Below, piece after piece: positions 4,884 through 9,983 of a stretch of 9,983 nucleotides of DNA. The translations under genes and the position numbers were made by a program. The stretch is from Syntrophales bacterium. GTDB taxonomy: Bacteria > Desulfobacterota > Syntrophia > Syntrophales > UBA2192. The stretch spans positions 1-9,983 of the forward strand of contig JALOPC010000030.1 in the NCBI GenBank assembly GCA_025454095.1, read 5' to 3'. Every line of letters starts with the position of its first letter. The stretch's first letter is position 1. The notes beneath the pieces are model-generated. The model had not been told where the DNA came from. It did not search any database and worked only from the letters and a program-made list of their open reading frames with translations.

Positions 4884-5627
4884 ATGAACCTCAAGGGCAA
4901 GGTCGCACTGGTCACAGGGGGGTCCCGGGGCATCGGCCGGGCCGTGAGCGTGCGGCTCGCCGGCGCGGGGGCTTTCGTTATCGTCAACTTCGCCCGCAAC
5001 GAGGAGGCCGCCCGCGAGACGCTCCGCCTCATCGGCGAGGCGGGCGGCGACGGGAAGATCGCGCGATTCGACGTGTCCGACGACCGGGAATCCACCGATG
5101 CGATCGCAGCCCTGATCAAGGAAAAAGGCCGGATCGACATCCTGGTGAACAACGCCGGCGAGAGCCGCGACGGCCTGCTGGTGCGGATGAAGGACCGGGA
5201 CTGGGACCGGGTCATCGACACGAACCTCAAAGGGGCCTTCCACTGCTGCCGGGCCGTGGCCTACACGATGATGAAGCAGCGCGGGGGCCGCATTGTCAAC
5301 GTCTCGTCCGTCGTCGCCCTGTCGGGCAACGCGGGCCAGGCCAATTACAGCGCCTCGAAGGCCGGGCTCGTCGGGCTGACAAAATCGCTGGCCCGGGAGC
5401 TGGCGCCGCGCGCAATCTGCGTGAACGCCGTGGCCCCCGGCCTCATTGACACGGATATGACCTCCGCCATGACGGAGGAGCAGCGGGAGACGGTCCTCGC
5501 GGGGATCCCCCTCTCCCGGCTGGGCACACCGGACGATGTCGCCGGTGTCGTGCTGTTCCTGGCCTCCGATGAAGCCGGATACATCACGGGACAGGTGATC
5601 GGGGTCAACGGCGGGCTCTACATGTGA
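4884..5627 (+). CDS. fabG: 3-oxoacyl-[ACP] reductase
   Basis: FabG reduces 3-oxoacyl-ACP to 3-hydroxyacyl-ACP with NADPH, the first reduction of each elongation round. It is a classical short-chain dehydrogenase of 247 residues. The TGGSRGIG nucleotide-binding loop is at 11-18, NNAG at 89-92, and the catalytic tetrad is N114, S142, Y155 and K159 (YSASK). PG at 185-186 and the C-terminal GQVIGVNGGLYM complete the fold. The ATG at 4884 comes 4 bp after the fabD stop with only a weak ribosome binding site, so translation is probably coupled to fabD. Identity as FabG rather than another SDR is supported by high typical motif content and by its place between fabD and acpP. Confidence 0.96.
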   Translation: MNLKGKVALVTGGSRGIGRAVSVRLAGAGAFVIVNFARNEEAARETLRLIGEAGGDGKIARFDVSDDRESTDAIAALIKEKGRIDILVNNAGESRDGLLVRMKDRDWDRVIDTNLKGAFHCCRAVAYTMMKQRGGRIVNVSSVVALSGNAGQANYSASKAGLVGLTKSLARELAPRAICVNAVAPGLIDTDMTSAMTEEQRETVLAGIPLSRLGTPDDVAGVVLFLASDEAGYITGQVIGVNGGLYM

Positions 5628-5644
5628 GTGGAAGCCGGGCCGCC

Positions 5645-5658
5645 CCGCCCCGAGGCGG
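5645..5658 (+). promoter_or_regulatory. Tight GC hairpin in the fabG-acpP gap
   Basis: CCGCC (5645-5649) pairs with GGCGG (5654-5658) around a CCGA loop. There is no T-run, so it is not a terminator in itself. It lies in the 78-bp fabG-acpP gap, among the largest gaps in the operon, and may be a processing or stability site for the abundant acpP message. Confidence 0.3.
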
Positions 5659-5705
5659 AGCATTCGAGCTCAAACGGATTTGACACTTCTCAAGGAGGCG
5701 GATTG

Positions 5706-5948
5706 ATGTCCATCGAGGAAAAGGTAATCGAGATCATCGTGGAGCAGCTGGATGTGACCCGGGAAGAGTGTGTCCCCGAGGCGTCGTTCATAGAGGACCT
5801 GGGTGCGGATTCGCTCGACCTGGTCGAGCTGATCATGGCCATGGAGGAAAACTTCGGCATCGAAATCTCCGACGAGGAGCTGCAGAAGATCCGGACCATC
5901 CAGGACGCCATCAACTATATCAAGAAAAAGAAGGGTCTGGCCAGCTAG
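5706..5948 (+). CDS. acpP: Acyl carrier protein
   Basis: This 80-residue acidic protein carries growing acyl chains on a 4'-phosphopantetheine arm. The attachment site is S36 in the [12 protein letters not shown] motif (32-42), followed by the typical recognition helix [15 protein letters not shown]. Length and low pI fit AcpP. The start is ATG at 5706, fixed by the strong AAGGAGG at 5692-5698, 7 nt upstream, the best ribosome binding site in the operon and in keeping with the need for high ACP levels. A longer in-frame reading starting in the gap would lack a binding site and the family N-terminus. It lies between fabG and fabF, so the four Fab proteins it serves here are its direct neighbours. 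Confidence 0.97.
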   Translation: MSIEEKVIEIIVEQLDVTREECVPEASFIEDLGADSLDLVELIMAMEENFGIEISDEELQKIRTIQDAINYIKKKKGLAS

Positions 5949-5968
5949 GCCGTCCCCTGGAGAACCCC

Positions 5969-7225
5969 GTGGAGAGGCGTGTCGTGATCACCGGCATGGG
6001 CACCGTGAATCCCGTCGGCAACAGCGTCGGCGAGACCTGGGCGGCCCTCTGCGCCGGCAAATCGGGCATCGGGCCCATCACGAAGTTCGACACGGGCCCT
6101 CTCGCCACGAAGATCGCCGGGGAAGTGAAGAATTTCGACCCGCTGCGCTACGTGGAAAAAAAGGAACTGCGGAGGCTGGACGATTTCATCGTCTACGCGC
6201 TGGCCTGCGCCGACATGGCCGTGCAGGATTCCGGCCTCGCGATCGACGCAGGCAATGCCGAGCGCGTGGGAACCATCGTCGGCTCGGGTATCGGGGGGAT
6301 CAAGACGATCGAGAAGGAGCACACCGTCCTCGAGCAGAGCGGCCCGAGGCGGCTCTCCCCCTTCACCATCCCGGCCGTCCTGCCCAATCTCGCCGCGGGG
6401 CAGATTTCCATCCGGTACGGGGCCAAGGGGCCCATCAGCTGTCCCGTCACCGCCTGCGCCGCCGGGACAAGCGCCATCGGCATGTCGTTTCGCCTCATCA
6501 AGGACGGCTACGCCGACGCCATGATCACGGGCGGAATCGAGGCGGCCATCAGCCCCTTCGGCATTGCGGGGTTCAACGCCATGCGGGCCCTCTCCACCCG
6601 CAACGACGAGCCGGAAAAGGCCAGCCGCCCCTTTGACCGAAACCGCGACGGCTTCGTCATGGGCGAAGGCGGCGGCATTCTCATTCTCGAGGAGCTCTGC
6701 CGCGCCCGCCGTCGCGGCGCGAGGATCTACGCCGAGGTCTGCGGCTACGGATGCACGGCCGACGCCTATCACATGGCCGCCCCGCCGCCCGGGCACGAAG
6801 GAGCCGCGCGCAGCATGGAGATCGCCCTGCAGTCCTGCGGGATGGAGCCGGCCGCGGTCGGCTACATCAACGCCCACGGAACGGCCACTCTCCTCAACGA
6901 CGTCTACGAGACCCAGGCCGTCAAGCGGGTCTTCGGGGAGCACAGCCGGAGGCTGGCCGTATCCTCCACGAAGTCCATGACGGGGCACCTGCTGGGGGGG
7001 GCCGGGGGCCTCGAGGCCATCGTGGCCGTCAAGGTCCTCTGCGACGGGATCGTGCCGCCCACGATCAACCTCGACGACCCCGACGAGGGATGCGACCTGG
7101 ACTACGTGGCGCACCGGGCGAAGAAAATGACCGTCGAGGCCGCGCTGTCGAACACCTTCGGGTTCGGCGGCGTCAACGCGGTGCTCGTTTTCCGGAAATA
7201 CCGGGATCACGGGGGGAACGCGTGA
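5969..7225 (+). CDS. fabF: 3-oxoacyl-[ACP] synthase II
   Basis: FabF condenses malonyl-ACP with an acyl-ACP, extending the chain by two carbons. This KAS-family thiolase-fold enzyme has 418 residues. The Cys-His-His triad is present: C163 in [12 protein letters not shown]303 in NAHGTAT and H340 in [13 protein letters not shown] with K335. The FGFGG gating loop is at 397-401. The start is GTG at 5969 with GGAG (5959-5962) 6 nt before it, giving the usual [12 protein letters not shown]-terminus. Small departures near the active site ([11 protein letters not shown] instead of the commoner TACATGTHAIG, and [11 protein letters not shown] instead of NAHGTSTPLND) are probably lineage variation. With no fabH nearby, FabF might also take part in initiation, which is speculation. 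Its stop overlaps the rpiB start (GTGA). Confidence 0.96.
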   Translation: MERRVVITGMGTVNPVGNSVGETWAALCAGKSGIGPITKFDTGPLATKIAGEVKNFDPLRYVEKKELRRLDDFIVYALACADMAVQDSGLAIDAGNAERVGTIVGSGIGGIKTIEKEHTVLEQSGPRRLSPFTIPAVLPNLAAGQISIRYGAKGPISCPVTACAAGTSAIGMSFRLIKDGYADAMITGGIEAAISPFGIAGFNAMRALSTRNDEPEKASRPFDRNRDGFVMGEGGGILILEELCRARRRGARIYAEVCGYGCTADAYHMAAPPPGHEGAARSMEIALQSCGMEPAAVGYINAHGTATLLNDVYETQAVKRVFGEHSRRLAVSSTKSMTGHLLGGAGGLEAIVAVKVLCDGIVPPTINLDDPDEGCDLDYVAHRAKKMTVEAALSNTFGFGGVNAVLVFRKYRDHGGNA

Positions 7226-7671
7226 ACATCATCATCGGCGCCGATCACGCCGGGTACGCCCTGAAGGAGGCGGTCAAGGCCGCGCTCTCCACGGCGGGCT
7301 GCCGGCTCGTCGACGCGGGAACGCGCGGGGAGGAGTCCGTCGATTACCCCGATTTCGGGGTGCTTGCGGCCGAGGGGGTTTCCTCGGGCCGGTTCGAGCG
7401 GGGAATCCTCGTTTGCGGCTCCGGCGTCGGGATGGCGATCGTGGCCAACAAGTTCCCCGGCGTGCGGGCGGCCCTGTGCCTCGACGAGGAGACGGCGAGA
7501 CTCTCCCGGCAGCACAACGACTCGAACGTGCTCGTACTGGCCGGGCGCAAGACGGATCCCGACACGGCCGGGAGGATCGCACGGGTTTGGCTGGAGACCC
7601 CTTTCGAGGGGGGGCGCCACCAGAAGCGCCTCGACAAGATCCGGGAACTGGAACAACGACTCTGCAAGTAA
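7222..7671 (+). CDS. rpiB: Ribose-5-phosphate isomerase B
   Basis: RpiB interconverts ribose 5-phosphate and ribulose 5-phosphate in the pentose phosphate pathway, feeding nucleotide synthesis. This 149-residue protein belongs to the RpiB/LacA/LacB family. The motifs are GADHAGY (6-12), SVDYPDFG (39-46), the catalytic C65 in [20 protein letters not shown], and H98 in [15 protein letters not shown] Cys at 65 is the E. coli-type catalytic residue. LacA is less likely because no lac or tagatose genes are nearby. The start is GTG at 7222, sharing GTGA with the fabF stop; GGGGGGAA at 7211-7218 is the ribosome binding site. The rpiB-glyA order recurs in related genomes, as I recall, and provides ribose and one-carbon units for nucleotides. 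Confidence 0.94.
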   Translation: MNIIIGADHAGYALKEAVKAALSTAGCRLVDAGTRGEESVDYPDFGVLAAEGVSSGRFERGILVCGSGVGMAIVANKFPGVRAALCLDEETARLSRQHNDSNVLVLAGRKTDPDTAGRIARVWLETPFEGGRHQKRLDKIRELEQRLCK

Positions 7672-7691
7672 CGCAGGAGGGTGAGGAGACG

Positions 7692-8945
7692 ATGTCATTG
7701 CTGAAGAAAGTGGACCCCGAGGTGGCGGCCGCCATCCTGGAGGAAACGAAGCGGCAGGCCGGAAAGCTGGAACTGATCCCGTCGGAGAACTTCGTCGACG
7801 AGGCGGTCCTGGAGGCCCAGGGCTGCATCATGACGAACAAATACGCCGAGGGATACCCCGGCAAGCGCTACTACCACGGCTGCGAATTCGTCGACATCGT
7901 CGAGGCGCTGGCCATCGAGCGGGCGAAGAAGCTCTTCGGGGCCGACCACGCCAACGTGCAGCCCCACTCGGGCACGCAGGCCAACATGGCCGTGTATTTC
8001 GCCCTGCTGCAGCCCGGGGACACGATCCTGGGAATGAACCTCGCCCACGGCGGACACCTCTCCCACGGCAGCCCCGCCAACTTTTCGGGGCGCTTCTACA
8101 ACGTCGTGCACTACGGCGTCGACAAGGCGACGGAGCGGATCAACTTCAACGAGGTGGAATCCCAGGCCAAGAAGCACAAGCCCAAGGTCATCGTCGTCGG
8201 CGCGAGCGCCTACCCCCGCGAAATCCCCTCCGAGCCGTTCCGGCAGATCGCCGACCAGGTGGGGGCCGCGGTGCTCTTCGACATCGCGCACATCGCCGGG
8301 CTCGTGGCCGCGGGGGTCCACCCGAACCCCGTCCCGCTCTGCGAGTTCGTGACGACCACGACCCACAAGACGCTGCGCGGCCCCCGCGGCGGCATGATCC
8401 TGTGTAAGAGCGGTTACCAGAAGGCCCTGGACGGCAGGGTGTTCCCCGGCATGCAGGGGGGGCCGCTCATGCACGTCATCGCCGCCAAGGCCGTGGCCCT
8501 GCAGGAAGCCCTGACGGAGGAGTTCCGGCAGTACCAGCAGCAGATTCAGAAAAATGCCCGCACCCTGGCGGAAACGCTGCTGGCCGAAGGGTTCCGCCTC
8601 GTCTCGGGCGGCACGGACAACCACCTGATGCTCATCGACGTGACCTCCATCGGGGTGACGGGCGCCGAGGGCGCCGACGCCCTGGACCGGGCGGGCATCA
8701 CGACCAACAAGAACATGATCCCCTTCGACACGAGGGGCCCGCAGGTGACCAGCGGCATCCGCGTCGGGACCCCGGCCATCACCTCCCGCGGGATGAAGGA
8801 AGCGGAGATGAAGCTCGTGGGCCGGTTCATCTCGACCGTCCTCAAGGACCTCAAGAACGAGGCGACGATCCGGAAAGTCCGCGGGGAAGTGAGCGAACTC
8901 TGCGAGCGATTCCCGCTGTACGCAGAGCGCATAAAACGGGGCTAG
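7692..8945 (+). CDS. glyA: Serine hydroxymethyltransferase
   Basis: GlyA converts serine and tetrahydrofolate to glycine and 5,10-methylene-tetrahydrofolate, using pyridoxal phosphate, and is the main source of one-carbon units for purines and thymidylate. It has 417 residues, normal for bacterial SHMT. Motifs in order are LELIPSENF (26-34), [16 protein letters not shown] (48-63), the [15 protein letters not shown] segment, and [14 protein letters not shown] (221-234) with the PLP lysine K226, then GVTG and the [11 protein letters not shown] region. The start is ATG at 7692, with two binding sites before it (AGGAGG at 7675-7680 and GGAG at 7685-7688), 20 bp after rpiB. The TAG stop runs straight into a hairpin made of 7-bp repeats. 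Confidence 0.97.
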   Translation: MSLLKKVDPEVAAAILEETKRQAGKLELIPSENFVDEAVLEAQGCIMTNKYAEGYPGKRYYHGCEFVDIVEALAIERAKKLFGADHANVQPHSGTQANMAVYFALLQPGDTILGMNLAHGGHLSHGSPANFSGRFYNVVHYGVDKATERINFNEVESQAKKHKPKVIVVGASAYPREIPSEPFRQIADQVGAAVLFDIAHIAGLVAAGVHPNPVPLCEFVTTTTHKTLRGPRGGMILCKSGYQKALDGRVFPGMQGGPLMHVIAAKAVALQEALTEEFRQYQQQIQKNARTLAETLLAEGFRLVSGGTDNHLMLIDVTSIGVTGAEGADALDRAGITTNKNMIPFDTRGPQVTSGIRVGTPAITSRGMKEAEMKLVGRFISTVLKDLKNEATIRKVRGEVSELCERFPLYAERIKRG

Positions 8946-8993
8946 GGGCTCGGGTTTCGGGTCGAAGAGAAATCTTCCCGATACCCGATACCC
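8945..8993 (+). repeat. Inverted 7-bp repeat hairpin at the glyA 3' end
   Basis: The left arm reads GGG-GCTCGGG-TTTCGGG-TCGAAGA from 8945, and the right arm is CCCGATA-CCCGATA-CCC (8977-8993) preceded by ATCTT. The arms pair with few mismatches and repeat every 7 bp. The last base of the glyA stop is in the left arm. There is no T-run, so it is more likely an RNA-stabilising or attenuating hairpin than an intrinsic terminator. It resembles in design the 8-bp inverted arrays at 391-501, which also begin at a stop codon. Confidence 0.65.
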
Positions 8994-9018
8994 TGCGCAA
9001 CGCCGGCCAACCGGCCCG

Positions 9019-9046
9019 GTGACAGGTAACAGGTGACAGGTGGCAG
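9019..9046 (+). repeat. Four tandem 7-bp repeats that carry the next start codon
   Basis: The units are GTGACAG (9019-9025), GTAACAG (9026-9032), GTGACAG (9033-9039) and GTGGCAG (9040-9046). The first three bases of the fourth unit are the GTG start codon of the deaminase gene. The earlier units supply AGGTGA and ACAGG, the only purine-rich sequence that could bind the ribosome. A change in copy number would alter the distance between this sequence and the reading frame or the start itself. Confidence 0.8.
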
Positions 9047-9528
9047 GCAGTAAGAGAAAAACCACCGCAAGAGCACCCGGGCAAGGCGCCCGCCGCCCCA
9101 GCTGGGACGAGTACTTCATGGACATCGTGGACCTCGTCTCGCGGCGCTCGACGTGCCTGCGCCGGGGCGTGGGGGCCGTCCTGGTCAAGGACAAGCGCCT
9201 GCTGACGACGGGATACAACGGCGCCCCGAGCGGCCTCAAGCATTGCCTCGAGGTCGGGTGCCTGCGCGAGGAGCTGAAGGTCTCCTCCGGCGAACGCCAC
9301 GAGCTCTGCCGGGGGCTTCACGCCGAGCAGAACGCGATCATCCAGGCCGCCGTCCACGGCGTGAGCATCCGGGGTGCGACCCTGTACTGCACGAACCACC
9401 CCTGCAGCATCTGCCTCAAGATGCTCATCAACGCCGGGATCACGGAGATCGTCTACCGGGAAGGTTACAGCGACGAACTGGCGGCCCGCATGCTCGAGGA
9501 GTCGGGCATCCAGGTGAGGAAGCGATGA
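9040..9528 (+). CDS. dCMP deaminase family protein (ComEB-like)
   Basis: This zinc enzyme probably deaminates dCMP to dUMP, the precursor of dTMP. It has 162 residues. The zinc site is complete: HAE at 94-96 (ligand H94, catalytic E96) and PCSIC at 121-125 (C122, C125). The segment [11 protein letters not shown] (68-78), followed by [16 protein letters not shown], is typical of dCMP deaminases, which often bind a second metal there and respond to dCTP and d[23 protein letters not shown] (19-38) is the family N-terminus, so the ATG at 9118 is too late. An in-frame stop at 9034-9036 leaves GTG at 9040 as the only start, and it sits in a repeat unit. It overlaps nrdR by 4 bp (ATGA). GlyA makes the methylene-folate that thymidylate synthase would use on the dUMP product. 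Confidence 0.92.
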   Translation: MAGSKRKTTARAPGQGARRPSWDEYFMDIVDLVSRRSTCLRRGVGAVLVKDKRLLTTGYNGAPSGLKHCLEVGCLREELKVSSGERHELCRGLHAEQNAIIQAAVHGVSIRGATLYCTNHPCSICLKMLINAGITEIVYREGYSDELAARMLEESGIQVRKR

Positions 9529-9980
9529 AGTGCCCCTTTTGCGCCGACACGGAAAACCGGGTGATCGACTCCCGGATCAGCAAGGAAGGCAATGCCATCC
9601 GCAGGCGGCGCGAGTGCGCCGCCTGCGGGAAGCGGTTCACGACCTACGAGTTCGTCGAGGAAGTGCTCCCCATGGTCGTCAAGAAGGACGGCCGCCGGGA
9701 GGCATTCGACCGGTCGAAAATCCTCACGGGCATCAAGAAGGCCTGCGAGAAACGACCCGTGAGCATTGACGCCATCGAGGCCGTCGTGGACCGTATCGAG
9801 AGGTCCTGCCAGGAGTCGCAGCTCAAGGAGATCCCCTCGACCTTCGTGGGCGAGCGGGTCATGCAGGAACTCCACGATCTCGACAAGGTGGCGTACGTGC
9901 GGTTCGCGTCGGTGTACCGGCAGTTCCGCGACGCCAACGAGTTTTTCGACGAGTTGAAGGACCTCTTGAAGACGAAGTGA
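9525..9980 (+). CDS. nrdR: Transcriptional repressor NrdR
   Basis: NrdR represses ribonucleotide reductase genes when dATP is high, by binding pairs of NrdR boxes. It has 151 residues, normal for the family. The N-terminal zinc ribbon has C3, C6 (CPFC), C31 and C34 (CAAC), with the DNA-contacting [17 protein letters not shown] segment. The ATP-cone domain begins at about residue 49 ([18 protein letters not shown]) and continues to [26 protein letters not shown]. The ATG at 9525 overlaps the deaminase stop, so the two are translationally coupled. Next to dCMP deaminase and GlyA it puts control of deoxynucleotide supply in the same operon. In many relatives ribD and other riboflavin genes follow, but they are outside the window. 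Confidence 0.97.
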   Translation: MKCPFCADTENRVIDSRISKEGNAIRRRRECAACGKRFTTYEFVEEVLPMVVKKDGRREAFDRSKILTGIKKACEKRPVSIDAIEAVVDRIERSCQESQLKEIPSTFVGERVMQELHDLDKVAYVRFASVYRQFRDANEFFDELKDLLKTK

Positions 9981-9983
9981 ATC

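Noticed and set aside
5680..5708. TTGACA at 5680-5685 as the -35 box of an acpP promoter
   Set aside because: With 17 bp spacing the -10 box would fall on the acpP start codon and reads TTGATG. That would give a transcript without its ribosome binding site.
9118..9528. ATG at 9118 as the start of the dCMP deaminase
   Set aside because: It would remove the conserved RPSWDEYF segment, and there is no ribosome binding site before it.

Overview
The window is GC-rich DNA from a Gram-negative bacterium, most likely a deltaproteobacterium-type organism (Desulfobacterota; a Syntrophia- or Geobacter-like lineage). The inference rests on the order yceD-rpmF-fabD-fabG-acpP-fabF-rpiB-glyA-(dCMP deaminase)-nrdR, which I recall from that group, and on short periodic inverted repeats between genes. 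No similarity search was possible.

Left part (1-2640). A fragment of an Fsr-like MFS exporter ends inside an 8-bp repeat array that recurs inverted about 35 bp further on (391-501). About 760 bp without a convincing protein gene follows. This gap holds a good sigma-54 (-24/-12) promoter match at 656-671, a set of mutually consistent stem-loops at 749-929 closed by a long-range helix, and a second helix plus a 12-bp palindrome at 969-1048. It leads to a small three-helix membrane protein (1167-1583) with a clear ribosome binding site. A convergent EamA/DMT-family transporter (2640-1759, minus strand) lies across a hairpin that may end both transcripts.

Middle (2700-3170). A minus-strand tRNA-Gln(CTG)-tRNA-Glu(CTC) pair has a near-consensus sigma-70 promoter and a textbook terminator. 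It diverges from the promoter of the main operon, which is flanked by an AGTACTTG/CAAGTACT dyad that could be an operator.

Right part (3175-9980). One tightly packed plus-strand operon carries ten genes: a ribosome-linked pair (YceD, L32), type II fatty acid synthesis (FabD, FabG, AcpP, FabF), then central and nucleotide metabolism (RpiB, GlyA, a dCMP deaminase) and the ribonucleotide reductase repressor NrdR. Most junctions are short gaps or overlaps, and four genes start with GTG or TTG. Two features stand out. plsX and fabH, usually found between rpmF and fabD, are absent. The glyA-deaminase gap is built of 7-bp periodic repeats, one unit of which supplies the GTG start codon of the deaminase.

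The most novel part is the sigma-54 promoter, structured leader and small membrane protein unit at about 656-1583. The rest is a conserved housekeeping region with unusual repeats at its gene edges.
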